Counted from the stretch's first letter, positions 9,445 through 17,850 are shown. The stretch is 20,891 bases of DNA from Chara braunii (GCA_003427395.1 BFEA01000029.1:2333736-2354626); one strand, 5' to 3'. Numbers and translations: made by a program. Notes: generated by a model not told the origin, from the letters alone.

Positions 9445-10002
9445 TCCTGCTCGAGCTGTCGGGACAGAAACCCTGACAAAGGTATCTGCCCTGTATTTTC
9501 CATGTCGGATGGTGTCCAAATCCTGAAGTATGTCTTTTTTTGAAAAAATTGGTCTGATGAAATGAAAACGTTACTCAAAGGAATTCCGACTTGTCGGCAA
9601 TTAAAGAAATATAATTTATGTAGTCGTCTATCTGTCGACTCACATAACAACCAGGGCAGACGGTATAACCGGACGCTTGTGCATTGTAAACGGGGCAGGA
9701 TAAAGAGACGGCAGGGAAAACGCTAAAATAGAAAATTGTTTTGACTAAAATTGGGTCGTGTGATGGTTAAGCCGCGTAATTCAAGACTTGAAAGACAAAA
9801 AATTAGCCACACCAGGGGTGCAACGATAGTGAGAAAGGCTAACACGGCTAGAGTGTCGTTTCTTGTCTAAAAAGACGGACGTAAGGGGTCGAAAGGCAAA
9901 CCATGACGAAAGGGGTGGATTGCCAGGCCTACTGGACCAAACCTAGTTGGTCGGGTGTCAGGGCGGCCTGCCTTTGGAAGAGATAGGTAGACTGCACCTA
10001 CC
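9445..10002. other. Unrecognised, slightly GC-richer region
   Basis: Apart from the tRNA-like piece at 9755-9830 and a small perfect stem GACCAA/TTGGTC near 9940, nothing is recognised. A minus-strand frame ending at 9360 (to 9650) runs into repeat copy A and is not supported as a gene. Confidence 0.35.
9755..9830 (+). other. Weak tRNA-like (pol III promoter) fragment
   Basis: GATGGTTAAGCC (9762) resembles the second half of a tRNA D-loop/A box. TTCAAGACTTGAA (9780-9792) is a near-perfect palindrome in the anticodon-arm position, and GGGGTGCAACG (about 9815) faintly resembles a B box. The spacing of about 54 bases between boxes is plausible for a class II tRNA or SINE head. The B box is poor, so this is a suggestion only. 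Confidence 0.2.
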
Positions 10003-10157
10003 TAGCCCAGAGAGTAGGCGCGCTACTGGGCTACAACCCTTCAAAAAGAAGGGCGGCGGGGATAACTCTCGTGATACCAGCTAGCCCAGTAGGTACCGCA
10101 TTCGACTTTCACCCAGAAGATGTTGGGATCGAGCCACACGATACTCTGTCTGGGCTA
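10003..10157. repeat. Cluster of alternating inverted 8-bp motifs
   Basis: TAGCCCAG occurs at 10003 and 10082 and its exact reverse complement CTGGGCTA at 10026 and 10150, alternating in orientation along 155 bp. The 10023-10033 and 10082-10092 pair extends to 11 bp (CTACTGGGCTA against TAGCCCAGTAG). Two successive stem-loops, or alternative ones, are possible. Confidence 0.7.
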
Positions 10158-10511
10158 GCTCCTTTTTGGAGCAGCCCATCGTGAAAGATATGAAGCGCGA
10201 TTATTTTCAGGCGCGAGATCTACAAATCAACGGCCGCGCTGCTATACCATAACCCCTGTGCAAGGACGACACTTATAAATCGACAAATAGTCCAATTTTT
10301 TTTTCGATTCCCGACCGAAATCGAACTCTAGACCGCGCACTAGATGAAGAGGAGGGAGATGCCAACGAGGAAAACGACGAAAGTTACTGTAGCCGTTAAC
10401 ATAAGCCAAAGACATCATCGTTAAAAAAAAAAAAAAAAGGAAAAAAGAAAACTGCGTCATCTACTCACGCAAATGGCAAGGAACTTAGTGTCCCAGAGAA
10501 TGTGGCAAGCG
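10158..10511. other. No recognised feature
   Basis: Contains a T-run and A-run (about 10296 and 10423-10438) but no credible gene. The 72-residue minus frame at 10242-10460 translates the A-run as poly-Phe. Confidence 0.4.
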
Positions 10512-10543
10512 CCCGTTGAAAACGGGCAGCCGTTTTTTAGGTA

Positions 10544-10577
<34 letters not shown>

Positions 10578-10680
10578 CCCTTTTTCTTTTTGATCTCTTA
10601 GTTTATATCTTTTTAGATTTCTTCTTTTCTTTTTTTACTTTTGTTTCTACAAATGCCCGTTTGCCTAAAACGAACGGGCA
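10512..10680. repeat. Poly(T) core flanked by two related hairpins
   Basis: At 10512-10528 GCCCGTT-GAA-AACGGGC is a perfect stem-loop. At 10653-10679 TGCCCGTTT..GAACGGGCA is a second stem-loop (8 of 9 pairs). Both use the GCCCGTT/AACGGGC arms, and each contains or borders a TTTTAGG/CCTAAAA block in opposite orientation. Between them is a run of 32 T (10546-10577) and further T-rich sequence. The symmetry suggests a foldback or MITE-like element grown around a T tract. Confidence 0.55.
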
Positions 10681-10761
10681 AAACTCCCAAATGCTTACAG
10701 ACCTATGAACGAGCAAAAACGAATGAATCTACCCTAACATGAGGAATTGTGCACTGTTACT

Positions 10762-10792
<31 letters not shown>

Positions 10793-10809
10793 AAAAAAAA
10801 AAAAAAAAA
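10762..10809. repeat. (AG)n microsatellite followed by poly(A)
   Basis: About twelve AG units run directly into about 24 A bases. Confidence 0.95.
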
Positions 10810-11453
10810 GGTGGTGGTCGCCGAATTACCTACGATTGACCCCACACCACTTCCATGATAGATGAACAAAATCGAATGAATCTCCCACTAGAACATGAAA
10901 ATATACACAACCACACTATATCCCCCCCTCCCTCTTGTTTCAACGGGTTGCACTGCAGGACGAGCGCCCAGGGAAGGGGGATTCTGTTTTTGTTTGTATT
11001 TTTATTTTTTTTTTGTATTTTTGTTCTCTCCCTTCTCCCTCTCCTTCAGGGAAAGGAACATACGCCATTGTTGAAGCAACGACCCCCACCTCAAATGCTG
11101 CAAAAAAAAACAAAAAAAAACAAAACAAAACGAGGGTGTTGCCTCGAAGTTCGAAAGAACAACCTTTCGGCTGTGTGGGAGCAGAATGACTCCCCATTCC
11201 ATTCAAGTCGAATATTTAAGGCCGCGAGATCTTGGATCTTCCGGCTGACAGTGTATGGGCGTGAAAGAAGGATGGAGGGGTAAGAGAGAGAGAAGGGACG
11301 TGGGAATTGGGAGGAGGAGGCCCTACTCCCATCCTGCCAACTGCCCTCCTCGTTTTCAGGTGAGGGCAAAGAAAATTAAGGAGGGGGTTGTTGCATGCAA
11401 CTGCATGAACCTGGCCGAGAGAATGGTCAGGCGTTTGCAATTAGATTTAGTGG
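10810..11453. other. Low-complexity-rich region, no recognised gene
   Basis: Several overlapping frames on both strands (10855-11283 plus, 11091-11369 minus and others) cross T-rich and A-rich runs and mutually overlap, so none is credible. Purine-rich stretches (GAGAGAGA near 11285) are present. Confidence 0.4.
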
Positions 11454-11479
11454 TTTTTTTTTTTTTTTTTTTTTTTTTT
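11454..11479. repeat. Poly(T) tract
   Basis: Twenty-six consecutive T bases. Confidence 0.95.
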
Positions 11480-11596
11480 GCGGACACTTGTCCTCACGTG
11501 GTGCTTCCTTTGACAGAAACTGCCAGAGGGAGGTCAGACTCTTGTTTTTTTTAGAGGGAGCCTGAAAATTGAGAGGTCATAGAGGAAAAGGCTAAG

Positions 11597-11664
11597 TACA
11601 ACCTTTTTCACCGATGTATCTGCCTTGGAAAAATAGTCCAGATACATCAATCTGAAAAGGGTTC
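11597..11664. repeat. Inverted repeat with perfect 10-bp core
   Basis: GATGTATCTG (11613-11622) and CAGATACATC (11639-11648) are perfect complements around a 16-base spacer. Pairing resumes further out (ACCTTTTTCA against TGAAAAGGGT), giving arms of about 25 bp. It could be a small foldback element or the hairpin of a non-coding RNA precursor; there is no independent evidence for transcription. Confidence 0.65.
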
Positions 11665-11930
11665 TATCTCTCCAACCCCTTATCAAAAAAATAAAAGGAA
11701 AACACTTTTGGAAATGACAAAAATCCAACGAGGAGGCGAACGTAAGTTTGCAGATGTGCCTTCGTGGCTGGTGAGCCTGCTCAGCCTAATTGAACGAAGG
11801 AGCTGCAAGGTTGTGCACTTATTTCTTTGTCGGTACTCTGTTCGTCCTCCTGGGTGAAAGTAGCTGGAGGCGAGCTATGAGGTTGTAAATGTACCTATGA
11901 CCTAAATATTCTGGGTCACGAGTAGGGTGG
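11665..11930. other. No recognised feature
   Basis: Mixed sequence; GC content rises toward the right. No gene, repeat or boxes seen. Confidence 0.4.
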
Positions 11931-12284
11931 TGTGGCTGAGCTCGTTGAAGGAGGTCTTTGCTGCAATTGGGAAGGTTGTCATGGAAGTCAACAACTCCAA
12001 GTTGACGCCAGTTTGATCAAGTTCTTGCGCCATTGCGGGACCCTCAGACACATCAAGGAATTGAGGCCCTCTCATGCGAGTCTGAGCGCACCTCTCTCAT
12101 ATCTCAGAGACTTAATGTTTCTCATTCTACCATTCTATTCCTAGTCAAGTCTATTGGTTCTGAGAGGATAGCAGCAGGCGGGATTGCAACCCTCAATTCG
12201 TACAGATGCCTTTGTGCGAGGTTGCCCCACCGGTTGTGGGAGCTTTGTCGAAACCTAGGCGAGGTTCTGGAGACAGTGAATTGA
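11931..12284 (+). other. Possible decayed exon or coding fragment, unidentified
   Basis: This 350-bp island is richer in GC than its surroundings and carries two overlapping plus-strand frames, 11932-12144 (70 residues) and 12033-12284 (83 residues). The second, with SHSTILFLVKSIGSERIAAG and LCARLPHRLWELCRNLGEVL, has protein-like composition and a plausible amphipathic C-terminal helix. I recognise no family. The overlap could mean one frameshifted gene remnant or chance. No start context or splice sites are convincing. Confidence 0.2.
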
Positions 12285-12459
12285 GTGGTAATCATCATCT
12301 CCTTCTGTAAACCCACATAAAACCCTTACATGTATATCTTTCTATGGTTTGACTAAGTATACTGCATGCATCCCATACTGAGTTTATGTTAAACTTTCTA
12401 AACTTAAATCATAATTAAGTAAAGGAATGCATGCGCAATATGAGTTTCATCTTTGTTGA

Positions 12460-12885
12460 TTGTTTAAATCCAGATTGAAAACGAGTTGTGAATTGGGGGA
12501 GGGCGGAAGGAAGGTGGTTTTGCTTGAGTTTGACTGGGTTAACCAAAGGTTGGGCTTAGTTTCTAAGTTGAATGACCCATTGCTATGTTTTTTTTTATTA
12601 CCCGGAGAACCAAACTTTGTTCCTAAGTTGGATGGTCTGGTTGCTCTGACTTGCGAGGATTGCACATGATTGCATTTTCAGGGACCAAGCTTAGTTTCTA
12701 AATTGAATGGCTTGGTCAACGTGATTTACTTTTTTTTTTTCTTAGTAAGAGTGAATTTTGTTTCGAAGTTGAATGACTTAGTTTCCTTATATTTCTTTAT
12801 TGTTTCTGAAAAAGAAAGTTTGAACTTTGTTCGTAAGTTGGATTGCTCGGACTTTTTTTTTTCTATTATGAGGAAAATCAGGTGA
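12460..12885 (+). pseudogene. Open frame with a recurring VSKLN peptide, one internal stop
   Basis: One plus frame runs from 12460 to 12885 with a single TGA at 12667-12669. It contains five copies of a short peptide: LVSKLND, FVPKLDG, LVSKLNG, FVSKLND and FVRKLDC. Their DNA cores start at 12556, 12616, 12691, 12757 and 12826, with spacings of 60, 75, 66 and 69, all multiples of three. Between copies the frame runs through T-rich DNA as Phe/Leu-rich segments, which is typical of non-coding sequence read by chance. Either a tandem-repeat protein once lay here, or this is a satellite whose copies happen to stay in phase. I recognise no family. Confidence 0.3.
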
Positions 12886-13612
12886 AAGATCAGACTTTGA
12901 TTATAAGTTTAATGGCTTGGTCTACTTTATTATTATTTTACTTATGAACAGACTAGTCAACATTTGGTTCTAAGTTGAATGGTTTGACTATAGCTTATCA
13001 CAATGAAAAAAATATTAATTAAGAATATTAATTGATGGTAAGATGGGGTAGGTTGAACTTTAGTTCTAAGTTGAATCGTTCAATCTTATGCTATCTTAAA
13101 AGACTAAGAACAAAAATGTATATACAACTTGGTTACTTAAGAAAGGCGGTTAATGGAAGCCCCAAAATTCGGCGAATTTTGACGAATTTTTCACCGAAAA
13201 TGTCATATTTTTATGTATTTTTACGTTTTTCTCAGTTTTTCTTTTTGCCTGTTATATATGTGCTTTAGGGTATATTTGTATTCAGTTTCGCCGTATTTGA
13301 AGCAGTAACAAAAAACTTAGCGAAAACACCAGACTCAAAAAAAACTTTGGCGAACTCTGAAGGCTACTCTGAATAGGGATTTATAGTGCTCTTGAGTTTG
13401 ATTTTTTCGTTTTTTTTTGCGTGATTGGTTTTTTTATGTTTGTATTATGACCTTGCATAGTTTGTTCGCAAAAGTTTTGACAGCATTGCTTGTAGCAATG
13501 CGACAAAAATTCTCTGAATTTTTGGCCTTCCATTAACCGCTAGTGAAGTAGTAGTGTCTTATGTTTTTGTATATTCAATGAATGAGCTGTACTTTGTTTC
13601 TAAGTTGAATGG
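12556..13612. repeat. Diverged tandem array, unit about 66-70 bp, nine cores
   Basis: The core TTTGTTTCTAAGTTGAATGG recurs with few changes at 12556, 12616, 12691, 12757, 12826, 12896, 12963, 13059 and 13593. Most cores are followed by GGTTTGGTC-like sequence and a T-rich spacer. Regular spacing is 60-75 bp. The jump between the last two cores is explained by the 395-bp element at 13146-13540; without it the gap is about 131-139 bp, roughly two units, implying one eroded unit. Confidence 0.85.
13146..13540. mobile_element. 395-bp MITE-like element with 35-bp terminal inverted repeats
   Basis: The left end starts GCGGTTAATGGAAG (13146) and the right end finishes CTTCCATTAACCGC (13540). The first 35 bases of each end match in inverted orientation at 31 positions. 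Candidate flanking duplications are TAAGAAAG (13138-13145) and TAGTGAAG (13541-13548), matching at five of eight positions, so they are decayed or not real. Near the right end GCATTGCT-TGT-AGCAATGC (13483-13501) forms a perfect hairpin. There is no transposase, so the element is non-autonomous. Target size would suit hAT or Mutator-like families, but the family is not determined. It interrupts the surrounding tandem array. Confidence 0.8.
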
Positions 13613-13892
13613 TCCAACTTTACGCCTTGTGTAAGTTGGGTACAAAGGCTAAATCGTTGAGAGACTATGAACTTTTGTTGACAAGATTAAACTCTGGGAC
13701 TGGATGAGAGTACTTGCATGCGGATGAGTGAGCGTTTTACTTAGTCTAAGTTTCAGTTTGACACGTAGTTACTTTAGTTGCTCGCCACGTGCTAGAGCTG
13801 TAAGAGTTTGTTTAATTCGTGCATTTTCCGAGCTAACTTTTTTTTTTTACGTAGTTCAATTCTCGCGTTTTCTGTGATCATCTATTTCACTT

Positions 13893-14530
13893 GGCTTTGT
13901 ATAAATTTTGAAAAGCTACTTTCTCTACGAGAAACGCTGCTGAAATTTTTACAAAACCAAAGAGTTAGTTAAATTCTGATTTTTTTAAGTTCAGCTTTTG
14001 TCTAAGTTTTATATATGGCTTAGTAAAAATATGAAAAACTTTCTATTATAGGGGAATTGCTGCCTGAATTGTTGCTAATTCAGGGAGTTAGACAAAATTT
14101 AACTTTAGAAAGTCATAATCATTTCATATTCTATATTTAACTTTTTATAAATTTTGAAAAACAACTTTCTCTACGGGAAGCGCTGCCAAAATTTCTACAA
14201 ATCTAAAAAGTTAGTTAAATTTGATCTTGACAGAACTCAAGTCTTATTTCGAGTTGTTATCTGACTTAGCATAAATCCGGGAAGTTCACTTCTCTAAATG
14301 AGATTCTGCCCCAATATTTATTAATTCAGGGAGTCGGACAAAATTTGACTTTCTAGAATTGAGGATCATTTTAATTTTCATATTCGAGCGAGTATAAATT
14401 ATGAAAATGTATTTTTCCTACGGGAAGCGTTGCCTAAGTTTTCTTAGTTTAAAAGAGTTAGATTATATTCTGATAGAAAATATTATGACGATTCGTCCCG
14501 TATAGGGGAAATATTGCTAAAGGTTTTCCT
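13893..14530. repeat. Satellite of about 123-bp monomers in about 246-bp dimers
   Basis: Five monomers start near 13893, 14017, 14139, 14263 and 14386 (steps of 124, 122, 124 and 123), with a partial sixth from about 14480. Odd monomers share TATAAATTTTGAAAA, CTTTCTCTACGGGAAGCGCTGCC and AGTTAGTTAAATT. Even monomers share TGGCTTAG, GAATTGCTGCC-like sequence, ATTCAGGGAGTYGGACAAAATTT. Odd and even types are recognisably related to each other but each is closer to its own type 246-247 bp away, which is a higher-order dimer. A diverged unit may lie just upstream, at about 13800. No coding potential. Confidence 0.85.
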
Positions 14531-14539
14531 TTCCTTGGG

Positions 14540-15864
14540 CATTTGCCTAGAGGTAGACTTACGCTTGGCTGTGAGAATTTTTTTTGTGAGAATGTGATAT
14601 GAGGGTTCATTCTCCATACACTTATAGTCTAAACCTTTGACATTGACTTGTCCTGTATTACAGGTCCTCGTTGAACATTTCGATTCAAGATTGGACTAGT
14701 TTCAGCTTGATCCCACGAGGATCATCTTCTGTTATCACCGATAACATGTCGGTTGTCGATTCGTCAGCTTACGATTCCACTCCAATTCACTATCGCTACT
14801 CAACCTAAAGGCCAGCCCTGTGGTCTAAATTGTTTTGTTGGGGTTCTCACCGGGACTTTATTGAATAACCATTTAATAAAGATACTGATTATTTAATTAT
14901 GGAAGGTTGGGCAAAGGTTGAGGTAAAGCGAGAGGTGTGAGTGCAAACAGTGGTTGAAGTTGACTTAGTGTAGTGCGTTGACTTTTGGTTGAATCTTTGA
15001 TGTGATTGCATGTATGTTTGTAATCCAGACTCTGGATTTGACTGTCTGTAATCACATATATATGGTTGAGAGGAGTCCCATAGTAACTGTGAGAAGTGAT
15101 CGGTTCTTCTGTATAACCCTTTACATATATATTTGTGTATATGTTTCACGTGTTCGCACGACCTATTACGAACGCGCGCGACGGTTGAGCTGATTTTGTG
15201 TTTTGAGAGAAAAGGGAGACTTTTTTTTTACCATTTCCATTTTAAGAATTATTATAGTTGGATGTTGACGTCTGTAGCAGTTGTCAAAGTCAAAACCCTT
15301 AACTTCTCCCCAGACCCTGGATGATGGAGTTTGTCTCCATGGCCACAAGGGTAGATGATCACAACAGGCAGGAGCTTGTGTACCACCCACTTTCCGCAGG
15401 GTGCAGAAGAGGGTGTGTTGCGTAACTGCCTTAGTGGTTGTCCAGCATCGATAGATTAACCGCTCAAAATGCGCATTAGTCGTCAGTTGAGTGTCGAATG
15501 TTACCCTCGAGACCATTGAGGGCCCCGCGATTATGGATACTACATAGTACTTCATCATTGCGACTGCTTGTGTATCCATGCATTGCTAGTCAATATGAGA
15601 AAGTTTTGCGTTCGCCCGGTTTTATCTTAAGTCTCCCGCGCAATGTCGAACCAATTTTTGTGTCAAAAGATTATGGGTTGGATAGAAAAGGGACTAAGAG
15701 TGTTTTGTTTTGTGTAAGTGAACTGACTTTTTGCTTTGGTGTGGTGTAATGCGTGATAAGAAGGATGCATCCTAGTCAACCGACGACGAGTCGCGCTTGG
15801 GACTTCAACCTTCCAATGCGTCGATTCGATTACAGGTTTGATAAAGGTGTAAGACCACGCGTAC
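14540..15864. other. Unrecognised region with a few small hairpins
   Basis: No supported gene. Small perfect stems occur at 14730-14746 (TGTTATC-ACC-GATAACA) and about 15322-15340 (ATGGAG-TTTGT-CTCCAT). A frame at 15498-15749 (plus, 83 residues) and one at 15166-15579 (minus, 137 residues) overlap and match no family I know. Confidence 0.4.
15001..15056. repeat. Nested inverted repeats
   Basis: Outer arms TGTGATT (15001-15007) and AATCACA (15050-15056) enclose a perfect inner stem-loop AATCCAG-ACT-CTGGATT (15022-15038). Confidence 0.6.
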
Positions 15865-15886
15865 CTCTTACGCTATAGCGTATGAG
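15865..15886. repeat. 22-bp near-perfect palindrome
   Basis: The central 14 bases TACGCTATAGCGTA are an exact palindrome. Pairing resumes after one mismatched pair with CTC and GAG, so 20 of 22 positions are symmetrical. No loop is present, so it would suit a dimeric DNA-binding site better than an RNA hairpin. Its function is unknown. Confidence 0.75.
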
Positions 15887-15939
15887 AAACGTTGTCGGGT
15901 GGGCCACCTCTGCGATTGCAACCGATTAACTTTCGCATG

Positions 15940-16016
15940 TGGTTCAATAGCTCAGCGGGGATACGCCCATTCAAGGGTGGTGACAACCCCTTGGGCGGAG
16001 GCAAGTTGTACCTCGC
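15940..16016 (+). other. tRNA-like pol III promoter (possible SINE head)
   Basis: TAGCTCAGCGGG at 15948-15959 fits the tRNA A-box pattern TRGCNNAGYNGG exactly. About 53 bases further, GAGGCAAGTTGTACCTC (15998-16014) has the position and outer stem of a T-arm (GAGG against CCTC), although its loop departs from the GGTTCRANNCC B box. The acceptor stem is not convincing, so it is not a working tRNA. A tRNA-derived SINE head is the likeliest reading; the rest of the SINE body and its tail are not defined. Confidence 0.35.
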
Positions 16017-16239
16017 GTGACCCTATCATGTTGTAGGGGTTCGCGAGAGGTATGGTTGGCGCATTCGACGCGAGCGGTGACGGAAGCTCCATTTGCACCG
16101 CAATAAGAGAAAGGACAAAGTCCTGCCACAAATCTTGCGTGACGCGGTCGGGAGGGTCCCCCTACGGGACCAGTGTGCTCGACACCGCACTGCCCGGCTC
16201 CAAAATTATATACATCAAGATCCGGGATGCACCCCGCTG

Positions 16240-16310
16240 CCAAGGTTTGAACCAGGGCAGCTTCCAGCCATGCGAGTGTGTAGCCAGCACCTTAACACAC
16301 TGACCAAACT
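16240..16310 (-). other. tRNA-like pol III promoter (possible SINE head), minus strand
   Basis: Read on the minus strand, TGGTCAGTGTGTTAAGG (16306-16290) resembles a class II tRNA A-box/D-loop region of the TGGCCGAGTGGTTAAGG type. GGTTCAAACC (16253-16244) closely fits the B box GGTTCRANNCC. The separation of about 53 bases fits a Leu/Ser-type tRNA. The stems around the B box do not pair well, so a SINE head or tRNA pseudogene is preferred. It lies some 300 bp from the plus-strand A-box at 15948. Confidence 0.4.
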
Positions 16311-16539
16311 TTGTCTATGTCCCCATAGTGTGGCACGTTGGTGTTGAAGAATGTTGCGCCAACTATTTACCCCTCTCCCCCCCCTCTTTCTTGTTGGCAA
16401 CCAGCGAACAACGGTCAACACGACAACAGCAGGTGGGGTATCATTTACCCTTCCCCCCTCCGCGCGGCACGTCGTGGTTGCTGCTACTTGGGCACACGGC
16501 CATCTGCAATGCCACGTAGCAGCTTGTTGAGGAGCTTGA
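16311..16539. other. Unrecognised spacer
   Basis: Overlapping short frames on both strands without motifs. Two similar C-rich patches (TTTACCCCTCTCCCCCC at about 16366 and TTTACCCTTCCCCCC at about 16445) suggest a minor local duplication. Confidence 0.4.
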
Positions 16540-16722
16540 AGATCTCCCTAGCTAGGGGGCTGCACTACAGACAAATGTGGGTGGCTGATCAAAATCGCAT
16601 CACACCCAGATGATGATGATGATGACGATGATTATTTCTAGTGGTCCACCAACAGTTTGACCGCAGTGAAGACCCCCCTGGCTAGGGGATTGTGCGTCGG
16701 TGCAATCAGGGTGGCTGATCAT
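16538..16722. repeat. Duplicated segment spaced 130 bp, with GAT microsatellite between
   Basis: GAAGATCTCCCTAGCTAGGG...GGTGGCTGATCA (about 16538-16591) recurs as GAAGACCCCCCTGGCTAGGG...GGTGGCTGATCA (about 16667-16721). The shared GGTGGCTGATC is 130 bp apart. The first copy includes the exact 12-bp palindrome CCCTAGCTAGGG (16546-16557). A (GAT)n tract lies at 16609-16633 between the copies. Confidence 0.65.
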
Positions 16723-16841
16723 CTTAGCCAACCCTTGATTATTTTATTGTTATTAATTTATTATAATTTTTATGTCGCAGCAGCAGGCTGCCAGCATCTT
16801 GAGTGGCCAACCAAGAGTCTGGTATCATCTCTTTCGAGTAA

Positions 16842-17053
16842 CCTACTCTCCCATCCCCCCCTCTCTCTCCCCTATACCATTTAGTTACCTCTTCTACCTC
16901 TACCACTACTCCCCCCCCTCTTACCTCTCTCTTCACTCATCTTCCACCATCTTTTTCTCTCATTCCCTCCCCACTCACCATCTTCTACTAATTTCTTTTA
17001 CTTCTCTTCACTCTTCTCATCACTTTCTCACACTCTCTTCCACCCCCCCCATC
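16842..17053 (+). repeat. Long polypyrimidine tract
   Basis: About 210 bases of the plus strand are nearly all C and T with scattered A and almost no G. Frames through it are Ser/Pro/Leu/Thr-rich artefacts. It ends about 50 bp before the recognisable Ty3/gypsy pol remnant. Confidence 0.8.
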
Positions 17054-17109
17054 ACGATCGCACCCTCCCTATTATTCATATCCGCTTGAGGACATCGATG
17101 AGGGTGTAC

Positions 17110-17500
17110 CACGCTTTACGGGAGTTCGACTAGCAGGGCGATTTCGTTCACCCTCGCGTGTTTGAGAAAGTTCGTATAGCTACCTCCAGGTCTCGCTCTG
17201 CTATCTTCGTTACCCTCGGAGATAACAAGACGCAACGCTTCTTCGATTAGACGGTCCCCGACCTCCACTTTTCCGTCATCCTCCAACCACCGAATAGTAC
17301 TAAGGCGCGTCGGCGCTACCATTCCTCTGCATATGTCGGCGTGTTGAAGACTGGGTATGACTTTATCCTTAACACTCCCTGGTCTCGCCAGTTCCGTGGC
17401 ACAAAGGCCGAATGGGTGAACGAGACACTTGTTCTCAAAACGAAGTGTGGTCGGACCCATCAAGTCGCCTTCTTTGGAACCACGGGCGACACCCCTCCCG
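17110..17500 (+). pseudogene. Retropepsin-like protease remnant of Ty3/gypsy pol
   Basis: The frame reads EFD, stop, QGDFVHPRVFEKV, where gypsy proteases have a D-S/T-G-A catalytic triad followed by .DF; the triad is destroyed by the TAG at 17131. It continues through VTLGDNKTQRFFD, a second stop at 17248, VPDLHFSVI, and then GYDFILNTPW at about 17356, which matches the (Y/F)D.ILG..W block that closes the fold. After that WVNETLVLKTKCGRTHQVAFF resembles the strand pair that follows it. From 17341 the frame is open, reaching 17850. Confidence 0.8.
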
Positions 17501-17850
17501 ACCTACCTCCCCATGACCCTCGTTCCTCTTGGTCTTACCTAGACATCGCCTTCACTTCTCCTCATCAGTTTGTTCACTTCATACGACAGGAGGACGTCAC
17601 GTTCTACTTAGTGAACGTCACGGATCTTCTTCGCTACAACCCACTATGTCCCAAGGTTGAGCTCATCTCATTGGAGTTCGATCCCCATGACCCTTCCTCC
17701 ATCTTCGTGGCTCCCATCTCTACATCCACCCCTCTGCCTGCGGATACCCCCTCAACATCCCAGGTCCCTATGCCGTCACTGCAGAGTCGACTCATACGTC
17801 TCATGTCGACGCAGACATTGAGGAACTCATGCGGTTCATGGCGGACTTAG
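17501..17850 (+). pseudogene. Protease-to-RT linker of Ty3/gypsy pol
   Basis: This is the continuation of the open frame begun at 17341. It includes SSWSYLDIAFTSPHQFVHFI and a Pro/Ser/Thr-rich stretch near its end, as expected of the poorly conserved linker. The frame then ends out of phase with the RT frame (17829 on), which marks a frameshift. Confidence 0.6.

Noticed and set aside
10855-11369. Overlapping frames on both strands as genes
   Set aside because: They cross T- and A-rich runs, overlap one another on both strands and show no motif.
12724-12745. 3' splice site (T tract then CTTAG) inside the tandem array
   Set aside because: It occurs in one unit only, without a matching donor or open exon.
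15948-16014. Functional tRNA gene
   Set aside because: The A box is good, but the acceptor stem and the B-box loop do not form a cloverleaf.
16772-17089. Ser/Pro/Thr-rich 105-residue protein
   Set aside because: It is a translation of the polypyrimidine tract.
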